Assembly: GCF_001553545.1 (NCBI RefSeq)
Contig: NZ_CP014227.1
Location: 1,594,501 to 1,658,500 of the forward strand
Source: Capnocytophaga haemolytica
Lineage (GTDB): Bacteria > Bacteroidota > Bacteroidia > Flavobacteriales > Flavobacteriaceae
DNA length: 64,000 nt
Reading direction: 5' to 3'
In this document: one piece after another, positions 46,070 through 54,044 of the stretch
Position numbering within the stretch: position 1 is the first letter of the stretch
Layout of the letters: every line of letters starts with the position of its first letter
Notes under the pieces: model-generated
What the model was told of the DNA's origin: nothing
What the model saw: only the letters and a program-made list of their open reading frames with translations
Database searches by the model: none
Made by a program: the position numbers and the translations under genes

Positions 46070-48151
46070 ATGGGAGTAACTATTAAAATAAAAGGGAAAC
46101 AGGACTCTAATGAATATAAAGATGCTATTGTTCTGAAAGAAATTTTTGAAGAAGAACTTAGAAAATTTCCAAGTACAAATGGAGAGATTTTAATATTAAG
46201 TAATGTAACACTTTTCGGTCAAGAAACAAAGGATGTTGATATTATTGTAATAGGAAATTTCGATAAATTTTCAATGAATATTAAAACAAAATCAAAAACT
46301 TTCCAAAATGAGAAAGAAATATTTTATCCTCAAGAAAATAGGAATCTCTTTATAAATGATTTTTGTTTTGTAATCGAAACAAAACTTCATTCTGCTGATA
46401 AAATTAAATTGGAAGGCACAACTTTATTAGTCCGTTATAACGATAAACTTCACGATGTTACAACCCAAAGTGAAAATCAGAAATATTCACTAAAAAATTA
46501 TTTTGAAGATAGACTTAACTTTTCTCCATATATATGTAATTTCATCTGGCTTCGTAATGTAAGTGCTGACACAATTAAAAAAGATTTTTTAAATAGTAAT
46601 CCTAACCTTTATGATAAGCATAATTATCTACCTAATAAATTTACTTTAAGATGGTTATTCCAATTAGCCTGCGTTCAATCAATACCTTATAATCCTATAA
46701 ATAAAGATACTAATCAACCTAAAGGATATTGTACTTTTAAAAGTTTAAAATACAATCAAAGTTATGATTTTAATGAAATGGATAGGATTTTTGATTTGTT
46801 TTCAAAAGTCAAAGAATCTATGGGAGACTTAAATAGAAGAAAATTAGAACAAATCACAAAAAAAATACTTAAAGAACAAATTTATGCACAAGCCATAGGA
46901 GAAAAACTTGTTGTTATTTCTGGAAGAGCTGGAACAGGAAAGACTATAAAACTAATTAATATTGCTTGTGATTTAGCTGAAAATAAAGGAGCAAGGTGTT
47001 TGATACTTACTTATAATCATGCTTTAGTTAGTGATATAAAAAGAATACTAGCTTTGGGTGAAATACCTGATGATATAGATAGTCGTTCCGTCAATATATC
47101 AACTCTTCATAAATTTTTTTATGAAATATTATTAGGTTTTGAAATACAAACTGAAAAAAGTAATAAAGGAAATGTCTACATACCCAATTACTTAAATCGC
47201 TATTATGATTTGTTAAATGAGTTTTATGAGTACGTAAAAAATAAACTAATAGAACATTCTGACTTAGAAAAATTAATGAAAACAAGACATCAACAAATAG
47301 CATGGGATTATGTGTTAATTGATGAAGGTCAGGATTGGAATGAAATAGAAAAGAAAATCATTTTTTTTATTTTTGGAAGACAAAAATCTATTGTAGCAGA
47401 TGGAGTAGATCAATTAATTCGTTCTCAAAGAAGATGTAATTGGATAGAAGGATTGAGGAAAGATATAGATTTTGTAAAAACAAATGAAAAAATAAGTTTG
47501 CGACAAAAAATAGTACTTGTAAATTTTGTAAATGATATAGCTGCTAAATTAAATACAAATTGGAATTTAAAAGCAAAGGAAGACTATTATGGAGGAAAAA
47601 TAATTGTCAAAATAGGAGATTATACAGAAGAACTCCATAAAAGAGAGTTTGAAGCATGTAAAGCTAACCTGAATAGTGCCTATGACATGATGTTCCTATG
47701 TCCACCTAATTTAGTTTATAAGAGAAATCAAGAAGGAAAAGAAGAAAGATATTTTATTAAAACAGAAGAATTTTTCAAAAAAGAGATTTCTATATGGGAT
47801 GGCACAAAACAAGATTTAAGGACAAATTATCCTGTAGATATTAATCAACATAGACTTTTACAATATGAATCATGTAGAGGTTTAGAAGGGTGGACTGTTG
47901 TTTGTTTAGAGTTAGATGAATTTATGAAGTATAAATTCAATACATATAAAGAAGAAATTAATCAAGAAGAGTTAGCTTTAGAATCCTTTGAAGAAAAGAG
48001 AGAAAGATTTGTAAATTTGTGGACATTAATTCCTCTTACAAGAGCAATAGATACTTTAATTATTACTATTAAAGACAAAAATACTCAAATAGCTAAAATT
48101 TTGAGAGAAATTTATTTAAAAAATCCAGACAATATAGAGTGGATAGAATAG
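46070..48151 (+). CDS. NERD-like nuclease plus superfamily 1 helicase
   Basis: A 693-residue two-domain enzyme. The N-terminal part (about 1-130) is a PD-(D/E)XK nuclease-like domain with D55/D57 in KDVDIIVIG and E103-x-K105 in FVIETKLH, as in NERD domains. The C-terminal part is a UvrD/DUF2075-type helicase: Walker A SGRAGTGKT (about 284-292), motif Ia region LILTYNHALV, DEAD-like box LIDEGQDWNE (about 417-426), QLIRSQRR, and late motifs SCRGLEGWTVV and LIPLTRAIDTLIIT. All catalytic residues look intact. AT-rich composition contrasts with its ABC-F neighbour, suggesting transfer. Nuclease-helicases of this type act in phage defence in other bacteria; that role is inference here. Confidence 0.8.
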   Translation: MGVTIKIKGKQDSNEYKDAIVLKEIFEEELRKFPSTNGEILILSNVTLFGQETKDVDIIVIGNFDKFSMNIKTKSKTFQNEKEIFYPQENRNLFINDFCFVIETKLHSADKIKLEGTTLLVRYNDKLHDVTTQSENQKYSLKNYFEDRLNFSPYICNFIWLRNVSADTIKKDFLNSNPNLYDKHNYLPNKFTLRWLFQLACVQSIPYNPINKDTNQPKGYCTFKSLKYNQSYDFNEMDRIFDLFSKVKESMGDLNRRKLEQITKKILKEQIYAQAIGEKLVVISGRAGTGKTIKLINIACDLAENKGARCLILTYNHALVSDIKRILALGEIPDDIDSRSVNISTLHKFFYEILLGFEIQTEKSNKGNVYIPNYLNRYYDLLNEFYEYVKNKLIEHSDLEKLMKTRHQQIAWDYVLIDEGQDWNEIEKKIIFFIFGRQKSIVADGVDQLIRSQRRCNWIEGLRKDIDFVKTNEKISLRQKIVLVNFVNDIAAKLNTNWNLKAKEDYYGGKIIVKIGDYTEELHKREFEACKANLNSAYDMMFLCPPNLVYKRNQEGKEERYFIKTEEFFKKEISIWDGTKQDLRTNYPVDINQHRLLQYESCRGLEGWTVVCLELDEFMKYKFNTYKEEINQEELALESFEEKRERFVNLWTLIPLTRAIDTLIITIKDKNTQIAKILREIYLKNPDNIEWIE

Positions 48152-48241
48152 TATAATATAGATATTCTAAAAAAATATGTATTTTTGCTTTTGAAAAATA
48201 ATATTTGGTAAATTTAAATCTTAATAGACTATAAAAGTTCC

Positions 48242-48377
48242 AATATTAACTCACGGGAACACAATATTAAGTCGTGGAAATACAAAATCAACTCAAGGGG
48301 ACGCAATATTAGATTATGGGAACGGAATATCAACTCACGGGAATACAATATTAAGTCATGGGAACGCAAAATCAAGT
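48242..48377. repeat. 21-bp-period degenerate tandem array
   Basis: Six units of exactly 21 bp plus a partial seventh; each begins AATATTAA/AAAATCAA and continues to a GGGAACGC-like end (for example TCACGGGAAC, TCATGGGAAC, TTATGGGAAC). Spacing equals two turns of B-DNA. It lies between the helicase gene and the 48425 gene; no spacer-like variation of CRISPR type. Confidence 0.85.
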
Positions 48378-48424
48378 AAAAAATAGTAAAAATAATTTAA
48401 TAATCATTTAAAAATTCAATCAAT

Positions 48425-49078
48425 ATGGCAATTATCCACATCTCATTCGAAAAATTCAAGAATTATTCCTTCATTTTTGAGAATATTTCCAAGAATGATG
48501 TCCTGAAAAAGGAATTAGCTGAGTACGGTTATGGCGATAAGGAAATCGCACAAGGCAAAGCCCTGTACGATACCGCCGCCCAGATATACGAAACCAATAA
48601 GCGTGAGACCTCCGAGGAAGCTCTCGCCTATAACGAGTTCTCCAAAAAGCTCGAAGCCTTTAAAAACACTTACGCTACCGACCGCAAAAAGGCTAAAATC
48701 ATTTACAAAGAGGAGCCTAAAATCCTTATTGCCCTTCATATCAAGGGAGTGGCACCTTTGCGTACCAATAAGCTCCTTGAAGACATCGAGGCGTTCTACA
48801 AAGAGCTCAAAGCTAAACCCGATTTGCTCACTCCGCTCAACAAACTTAAAATCACTGCTGAGCATATCGAAACCCAGCTCACCATCCTCGCCGATGTAAA
48901 GCAAGCCGAAGCCACTTACGTCCTCGAAAGAGGTGAAAGTCAGCAGGCTACTAAGGACAAAGACGCCGCTTTCGCCGCCTTCGAGAAGTGGGTACGCGAG
49001 TTTTATGCCATCGCTAAAATCGCTTTGGAAGACAAACCCCAACTTTTAGAGAGTATCGGGAAGTTTGTAAGAAGTTAG
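48425..49078 (+). CDS. Unknown helical protein
   Basis: A 217-residue protein, almost wholly helical and highly charged (FSKKLEAFKNTYATDRKKAKIIYKEEPKILIALHI, then DIEAFYKELKAKPDLLTPLNKLKITAEHIETQL). It resembles helical-bundle proteins of unknown function common in Flavobacteriia. No signal peptide or catalytic motif. The last 15 codons (QLLESIGKFVRS) recur in part after each copy of the following GyrI-like genes, showing that this gene's 3' end took part in a tandem duplication. Confidence 0.6.
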   Translation: MAIIHISFEKFKNYSFIFENISKNDVLKKELAEYGYGDKEIAQGKALYDTAAQIYETNKRETSEEALAYNEFSKKLEAFKNTYATDRKKAKIIYKEEPKILIALHIKGVAPLRTNKLLEDIEAFYKELKAKPDLLTPLNKLKITAEHIETQLTILADVKQAEATYVLERGESQQATKDKDAAFAAFEKWVREFYAIAKIALEDKPQLLESIGKFVRS

Positions 49079-49114
49079 AAGAGAATTTATTAAAAACGAA
49101 TTAAATACAAAAAA

Positions 49115-49561
49115 ATGAAAATAATAGGAATTAGTGTACGCACTACCAATCAGAACGGACAAGCGATGCAAGACATCGGAAACCTTTGGCAACGCTTTTT
49201 TAGCGAGCAAATTTTGGCAAAAATACCCAATAAGGTAAGCGATGCCATTTACAGCATCTACACCGATTACCAAAAGGACTATACCGAGCCTTATACTTGT
49301 ATCATAGGAGTGGAAGTTACCACGCTCAGCACGATTCCCGACGGCTTAGAAGGCAGGGAATTCCCTGAACAAACTTTTGAAAAGTTTGTAGCCAAAGGCG
49401 CAATGCCTCAAGCTGTAGGGGCAATGTGGCAACATATCTGGGACAACGACGCCACGCTCAATCGCACTTATATATACGACTATGAGCGCTACACCGAGAA
49501 GTCTCAGCAAGGTGATACCTCCGAAGTAGATATTTTTATAGGCGTAAAAGAGAACAAATAA
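49115..49561 (+). CDS. GyrI-like / effector-binding-domain protein, copy 1
   Basis: A 148-residue single-domain protein of the GyrI-like (AraC effector-binding, SHV) superfamily, which binds small hydrophobic or amphipathic ligands. Features: the start MKIIGISVRTTNQNGQAMQDIGNLWQRF, CIIGVEVTTLSTIPDGLEGREFPEQTFEKFVAKG (about 66-99), then VGAMWQHIWDNDATLNRTYIYDYERYT and the late EVDIFIGVK strand. No DNA-binding domain. Product identical to the next gene. Family members act as drug binders, hydrolases or ligand sinks; role here unknown. Confidence 0.85.
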   Translation: MKIIGISVRTTNQNGQAMQDIGNLWQRFFSEQILAKIPNKVSDAIYSIYTDYQKDYTEPYTCIIGVEVTTLSTIPDGLEGREFPEQTFEKFVAKGAMPQAVGAMWQHIWDNDATLNRTYIYDYERYTEKSQQGDTSEVDIFIGVKENK

Positions 49562-49639
49562 CCCCAACTTTTAGAGAGTATCGGCAAGTTTGTAAGAAGT
49601 TAAAAAGAATTTATTAAAAACTATTTAAATAAAAAGAAA

Positions 49640-50086
49640 ATGAAAATCATAGGAATTAGTGTACGCACTACCAATCAGAACGGACAAGCGATGCAAGACA
49701 TCGGAAACCTTTGGCAACGCTTTTTTAGCGAGCAAATTTTGGCAAAAATACCCAATAAGGTAAGCGATGCCATTTACAGCATCTACACCGATTACCAAAA
49801 GGACTATACCGAGCCTTATACTTGTATAATAGGAGTGGAAGTTACCACGCTCAGCACGATTCCCGACGGCTTAGAAGGCAGGGAATTCCCTGAACAAACT
49901 TTTGAAAAGTTTGTAGCCAAAGGCGCAATGCCTCAAGCTGTAGGGGCAATGTGGCAACATATCTGGGACAACGACGCCACGCTCAATCGCACTTATATAT
50001 ATGACTATGAGCGCTACACCGAGAAGTCTCAGCAAGGTGATACCTCCGAAGTAGATATTTTTATAGGCGTAAAAGAGAACAAATAA
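49640..50086 (+). CDS. GyrI-like / effector-binding-domain protein, copy 2
   Basis: Encodes the same 148 residues as the 49115 gene, with silent differences such as TGTATAATAGG against TGTATCATAGG. The 78-bp gap between the copies contains the C-terminal remnant of the 48425 gene plus TTTATTAAAAACTATTTAAAT before the start. Recent tandem duplication raises dosage of this ligand-binding protein, or is a transient state. Confidence 0.88.
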   Translation: MKIIGISVRTTNQNGQAMQDIGNLWQRFFSEQILAKIPNKVSDAIYSIYTDYQKDYTEPYTCIIGVEVTTLSTIPDGLEGREFPEQTFEKFVAKGAMPQAVGAMWQHIWDNDATLNRTYIYDYERYTEKSQQGDTSEVDIFIGVKENK

Positions 50087-50128
50087 CCCCAACTTTTAGA
50101 GTGTGTGGTAAGTTTATTAAGAAGAAGC

Positions 50129-51013
50129 TGTTTAAACTTTTTTTAGAGAAGTAAAAGTTCCCGAAAATTAGTAATTTTGTGTTTGAAAAAAAAAGAACAC
50201 CAAAATTCAGGAACTTTGGGCAAAGATACAATAAATAATTGGATTATTCCCTTTTTAAGTGTAGGAAAAAGAGGATTTAAAAGTAATTTTGATTTAGCTT
50301 CAATATTTTTATTGATTCTCAAGAGATTAAAAACAGGGGTACAATGGAGAGAACTTCCAATTGAAAGCTATTTTGAAAAAGGAGAAATCTCTTGGCAAAA
50401 TGTCTATTACTACTTCAATAAATAGAGTAAAGATGGTAGTTTTCAGCGAGTATGGTTGAATCTATTAAGTAAGAAGAAAAGAAAGTTAGATATGTCTTGC
50501 GTTCAATTGGATGGTAGTCATACACGTTGTCGTCAAAAAGGAGAATCTGCAGGTTATCAAGCAAGAAAAAAAGCCATAACCACAAATAGCATTTTTTTGT
50601 GTGATAATAAAGGGCAAATGATAGCAATGGGAAGTCCTAAAGCTGGAAATCACGATGACTTATATGAAATAGAAGAAGTACTAAAAGAAATCTTAGCTTT
50701 ATTAGAAGAAGCAGGAATAGAACACAAAGGACTGTTTCTCAATGCTGATGCAGGATTTGATAGTAAGTCTCTTAGAGATTTTTTAGAAAGCAAAGAAATT
50801 ATAGCAAATATTAAACCTAATCCCCGAAATGGAGAGCAACCAGATGTTTATTTTGATGAAGAATTGTACAAAAATAGGTTTAAGATTGAACAAGCAAATG
50901 GTTGGCTTGACGGATATAAAGGTTTGATAATGAGATATGAGTATCTTGATGTAACTTGGATTGGAATGCTCCTATTAGGGTTTATCTCCAAGTTCCTCAA
51001 AAAAGTTTAAACA
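50129..51013 (+). mobile_element. IS5-like insertion sequence, 885 bp, transposase interrupted
   Basis: Bounded by inverted ends TGTTTAAACTTTTTT (50129-) and its complement ending GTTTAAACA (51013). It carries one transposase gene of the IS5 family in the same orientation as its neighbours and has inserted into the third partial repeat of the GyrI unit. I see no sure target duplication. A TAG in the transposase suggests it cannot move by itself. Confidence 0.85.
50177..51010 (+). pseudogene. IS5 family transposase with in-frame TAG
   Basis: Two open segments, 50177-50425 and 50456-51010, are in the same frame, separated by TAG at 50423-50425 and then coding sequence (SKDGSFQRVWLNLL). The natural reading is NK-W-SKDGSF, so one TGG to TAG change explains the break; it is not the ribosomal-frameshift layout of some IS5 groups. 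The DDE fold is recognisable by VQLDGSHTRCRQKGES (first Asp), LFLNADAGFD (second Asp), and the late FKIEQANGWLDGYKGLIMRYE (Glu). The first 80 residues hold the usual IILSVGKRGFK-type N-terminal domain. Confidence 0.85.
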
Positions 51014-51428
51014 CGTTTATAATATAACAATTGAAAAACAACCTCACCCCTTTCACATACTTTTTCAGCGCATTAGTCACGTACTGTAGCAGTATCTCAC
51101 TTTCTTTTAAAATGGGAAATAAACATAGGTGAGATATACAAAGGCAGTATACTATAAAGGACTATTTCCTAACATAGTTCTTTAAGTAAGATTACATACT
51201 GACTTCTATGAAGTTAGTTACGTTTGTAAAATTATTTTCTTAATATGTAAACATACGCTCCACTATTTTCACACAATTTTAGATCTTAAAAAGTATTTCA
51301 CTATTGTATATAGGCTATTTTATACTATTGAAAAAAATTATAGTAAAATTATAAATATCATTGTTTCATATATTTATAAGTTTATAATAAATAAACACTT
51401 CATTCACGTAAAAATTTATAAGTTTAGA
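51014..51428. other. Non-coding stretch downstream of the IS
   Basis: AT-rich with no ORF of coding character, no structured repeat and no recognised RNA. It may hold remnants of the sequence that followed the GyrI duplication before insertion of the IS. Confidence 0.4.
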
Positions 51429-51460
51429 TTTGTGTATATGAAATATTAGTTTTACATTTG
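51429..51460 (+). promoter_or_regulatory. XRE regulator promoter
   Basis: TTTG (51429-51432), 20-bp spacer, TACATTTG (51453-51460). The -7 box is part of TTTACATTTGCAAATTATTA, which recurs at 52021-52041 with two changes, near the cytolysin-like gene. Confidence 0.65.
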
Positions 51461-51491
51461 CAAATTATTAACCCAATCTAATAGATTTACA

Positions 51492-52013
51492 ATGTTAAAC
51501 ACAAGTGATTTTGTAGTACGCCTACAAACCATAATGGATTATTACGGATTAAGTGCTTCAGCTTTTGCCGATGCACTTGAAATACAGCGCTCAGGTATCT
51601 CGCACCTACTTTCAGAGCGCAACAAGCCCAGTCTGGATTTTATATTGCGTTTAGTTGAGAAATTCCCCGAGGTAGATATGTATTGGATTACACAGGGAAA
51701 AGGTATTTTTCCACCTGTAAAAGAGGCTGAGAAGGAGCCAAAAGCGGCTTATCCTATTGATTTATTCAGTCAGGAACTCAGTCAGAGTACAGCTCAAAAA
51801 TCAGTAGTAGAGAATAAGCAAACTATCGACGTTGTAGAGAAAGAAGATTCTGACATTACAAATATAATCACATCTGTAAACAAATCTACAAAAGTTACGG
51901 CTCCTGAAACTATAAAGGCTCAAGGTAATGCTAATACAAATGTAAACAAAGAGATTCAATGTATTATTATATTTTATACCAATAAAAAGTTTGAAGTTTT
52001 CGAGAATGTATAA
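51492..52013 (+). CDS. XRE-family transcriptional regulator
   Basis: A 173-residue protein with an N-terminal XRE HTH (FVVRLQTIMDYYGLSASAFADALEIQRSGISHLLSERNKPSLDFILRLVEKFPEVDMYWI, about 7-66) of the type usual in Flavobacteriia, a low-complexity Ser/Lys/Thr linker, and a C-terminal strand IIIFYTNKKFEVFENV. It lies 90 bases upstream of the cytolysin-like lipoprotein gene on the same strand, and a near-copy of its own -7 region lies in that gap, so it may control both itself and that gene. Confidence 0.85.
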   Translation: MLNTSDFVVRLQTIMDYYGLSASAFADALEIQRSGISHLLSERNKPSLDFILRLVEKFPEVDMYWITQGKGIFPPVKEAEKEPKAAYPIDLFSQELSQSTAQKSVVENKQTIDVVEKEDSDITNIITSVNKSTKVTAPETIKAQGNANTNVNKEIQCIIIFYTNKKFEVFENV

Positions 52014-52020
52014 CTTGCGG

Positions 52021-52078
52021 TTTACATTTGTAACTTATTAAATTCTTTTGGTGATATGGATAATTAGTTGTACCTTTG
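52021..52078 (+). promoter_or_regulatory. Promoter and possible operator of the cytolysin-like gene
   Basis: TTTG (52047-52050), 20-bp spacer, TACCTTTG (52071-52078), 24 bp before the ATG. Upstream, at 52021-52041, TTTACATTTGTAACTTATTA resembles the XRE gene's -7 region, and could be an operator or a second weak promoter. Confidence 0.5.
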
Positions 52079-52102
52079 GCGAAAATTTAAATCTATTACT
52101 TT

Positions 52103-53212
52103 ATGAAGCAGAAATATTGTGGTAGCTTAGTAGTCGCCTTCCTATCGATATTCGTTGTAGGTTGTGTATTTGAAAAATCGTTTGAGGAATGGATTTCAGG
52201 TTTATACCCATTACGCTTTCACGTTGAGAGAGAACAAGTGCTCTCCTCTACTCCAACAGGGAGAGTACAAAACGGTAAAGCGGAATACACCGAGAATGTA
52301 AAAGTACAGCAAGTGATTGACCCTATTGCCGCTCTGGATATTAATGGTAATGAGGAAATTTATCCTGCTTGTGTGTTCAATGGTGATGATTTTATCAATG
52401 GGCAGCAATTGAAGCCTATAAAGATTGAGGCGGCTAAGGATGTGGAACTTAACTTGACTTTTCGAGGACGAGAAAGCCAAGTTATAAAATTTAATAGCTT
52501 AGGTTCTGTAGCCGAAGTGAATTATGAGGCACAAAAAGCTGTAAAAGCCAATGCAGGCACATTGACAGGGAATAAATCGGCTGTATACTTACAGTATGTT
52601 GGCAATGAAGTGAGTACTACAGAGAGTTTGAATAAGACGATAGGGGCTTATCTGCCTAAAAACGACTTTACCAAATGGGTACAATTTCACTTTGATTTTG
52701 ATGAAAAGGCAGTATTACAGCAAACAAAAAAGTATGTCTGTGTGAGGGTATTACAAGGTATTTACAAAGTAGGTGTAAGTGCGAAAGCCGCTGATGCGTG
52801 GGGTATTGGCAATGAAGGAACTTATTATGTGCCAGGCTACATAAGCGAGGTGCTCTACGGACAGTCGGCAGTGCTACTGATTGAAAGCAACGTTATGGCT
52901 AATGAGCTTACAGCGCAATTGCAGCAAGCAGTGGCAACTGAACTTGGTGAAGCAGCGGATACAGCTGCTGTTAGTGCTATTAACCAGCTTTTTGCTAGTG
53001 GTAAGGTGCAGGTAGTGAGCCTTTCAGGAGATGGCAGTAGCAGGCAGCGCATCAAAACGCTGAGTGCCTTAACAGACTTCTTTAAGTTGCCTTCTGCAAA
53101 CTTCCTCAGTAGTATCTGTACTCCCATTGCCTATAAAGTTTCGGATATAAGAAATCACAAAGAGGTGACTGTACTACGCAGTTATACAGAAATCAGAAGC
53201 GTTTGGAAGTAA
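52103..53212 (+). CDS. Lipoprotein related to thiol-activated (cholesterol-dependent) cytolysins
   Basis: A 369-residue lipoprotein with lipobox FVVGC (Cys21). The C-terminal half aligns with the CDC pore-forming core: GYISEVLYGQSAVLLIES corresponds to the LFVSNVAYGRTVFVKLE segment of CDCs, QVVSLSGDGSSRQRIKT to VVLGGDAAEHNK, and TPIAYKVSDIRNHKEVTVLRSYTEI to PISYTSVFLKNNKIA-type sequence at the D1-D3 end. Upstream, EEIYPACVFNGDDFINGQQL matches the VYPGALLQA strand. The protein ends where CDC domain 4 would start, so the cholesterol-binding domain with its undecapeptide is absent. That is the architecture of Bacteroidota CDC-like proteins. Pore formation is inference. Confidence 0.78.
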   Translation: MKQKYCGSLVVAFLSIFVVGCVFEKSFEEWISGLYPLRFHVEREQVLSSTPTGRVQNGKAEYTENVKVQQVIDPIAALDINGNEEIYPACVFNGDDFINGQQLKPIKIEAAKDVELNLTFRGRESQVIKFNSLGSVAEVNYEAQKAVKANAGTLTGNKSAVYLQYVGNEVSTTESLNKTIGAYLPKNDFTKWVQFHFDFDEKAVLQQTKKYVCVRVLQGIYKVGVSAKAADAWGIGNEGTYYVPGYISEVLYGQSAVLLIESNVMANELTAQLQQAVATELGEAADTAAVSAINQLFASGKVQVVSLSGDGSSRQRIKTLSALTDFFKLPSANFLSSICTPIAYKVSDIRNHKEVTVLRSYTEIRSVWK

Positions 53213-53234
53213 ATTTATATTAGAAGCTATTAAA

Positions 53235-53930
53235 ATGATGAAAAAGATACTTTTAGCCAGTACTTCTACAGTGTATGGAGGTACGTATTTATCGTATTTG
53301 AAGGAAGCAATGACAGTTTTCTTTGTAAATGTAGATGAGGTGCTATTTGTGCCTTATGCACGCCCGAGTGGGATTACACACGAAGCCTATACCGAGGTGG
53401 CACAGAGTGGATTTGAGGTAATAGGAAAGCGCATAGTCGGCTTGCACACCTTTGCAGACCCTGCTAAAGCTATAAGAACAGCACAGGCAATATTCACAGG
53501 TGGAGGGAATACCTTTTTGCTAGTAAAGCAGCTTTATGACTTAGGGCTAATGGACGTACTGCGCGAGGTGGTACTTAGCGGTACACCTTATATGGGAACC
53601 AGCGCAGGGAGTAACATCGCAGGACGGACGATGCAGACCACTAACGATATGCCTATCGTCTATCCATCGAGCTTTAAGACGCTGGGGGTGGTGCCTTTTA
53701 ATATCAATCCACACTATCTTGACCCTGACCCTACGAGTAAGCACAAGGGCGAGACACGCGAGACGCGCATCAAAGAGTTCTTAGTACTTAACGACACCCC
53801 TGTGGTAGGATTACGCGAAGGTAGTTGGCTACTTGTTGAAGGTGAGCGTATTAGTCTTGAAGGTGAACTTACGGCAAGGTTATTTGAGAAGAGAAAGGAG
53901 CCGTACGAGAGCAAAGAAATAAAATTTTAA
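53235..53930 (+). CDS. pepE: Peptidase E (Asp-specific dipeptidase, S51)
   Basis: A cytoplasmic serine peptidase that splits dipeptides with N-terminal aspartate. The 231-residue product shows the catalytic Ser123 in MGTSAGSNIAG, the preceding FTGGGNTFLLVKQL (about 87-100) and the NINPHYLDPDP segment (about 155-165) with the conserved His, all diagnostic of PepE. It starts 22 bases after the cytolysin-like gene, so may be co-transcribed, though the function gives no clear link. ATG-ATG at the start leaves one residue of doubt. Confidence 0.92.
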   Translation: MMKKILLASTSTVYGGTYLSYLKEAMTVFFVNVDEVLFVPYARPSGITHEAYTEVAQSGFEVIGKRIVGLHTFADPAKAIRTAQAIFTGGGNTFLLVKQLYDLGLMDVLREVVLSGTPYMGTSAGSNIAGRTMQTTNDMPIVYPSSFKTLGVVPFNINPHYLDPDPTSKHKGETRETRIKEFLVLNDTPVVGLREGSWLLVEGERISLEGELTARLFEKRKEPYESKEIKF

Positions 53931-53951
53931 TATAAATTTTAGATAAAAATA

Positions 53952-53982
53952 TTTGTCGTGTTAAAATAAATATGTACATTTG
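53952..53982 (+). promoter_or_regulatory. Promoter of the TPR exported protein gene
   Basis: TTTG (53952-53955), 19-bp spacer, TACATTTG (53975-53982), followed by CGGCGTGAAAT, the same motif that begins the structured RNA copies and several other transcripts. Confidence 0.65.
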
Positions 53983-54044
53983 CGGCGTGAAATAGGCACA
54001 CATAATAAAAACAAAGTGCAGTGTACTTAAAATTACAAAACGAT

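Larger units (their letters stand above)
49038..50128 (+). repeat. Tandem duplication of a 525-bp unit carrying a GyrI-like gene
   Basis: Unit 1 begins in the 3' end of the 48425 gene (ACCCCAACTTTTAGAGAGTA, about 49040) and includes the GyrI-like gene; unit 2 begins at about 49562 with the same phrase and repeats it at a 525-bp offset. A third start (about 50088) is cut off by the insertion sequence at 50129. Coding parts differ at only a few silent positions. Confidence 0.9.

Noticed and set aside
48242..48377. CRISPR-like short array
   Set aside because: Units are contiguous with no unique spacers, the unit is 21 bp and degenerate, and there are no cas genes in the window.
48515..49042. 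Minus-strand open frame opposite the 48425 gene
   Set aside because: The plus-strand frame has better codon use and its 3' end was copied with the duplicated unit; no promoter is seen on the minus strand.
50177..51010. Programmed frameshift in the IS5-like transposase
   Set aside because: Both open segments are in the same frame, so an in-frame stop, not a frameshift, separates them.
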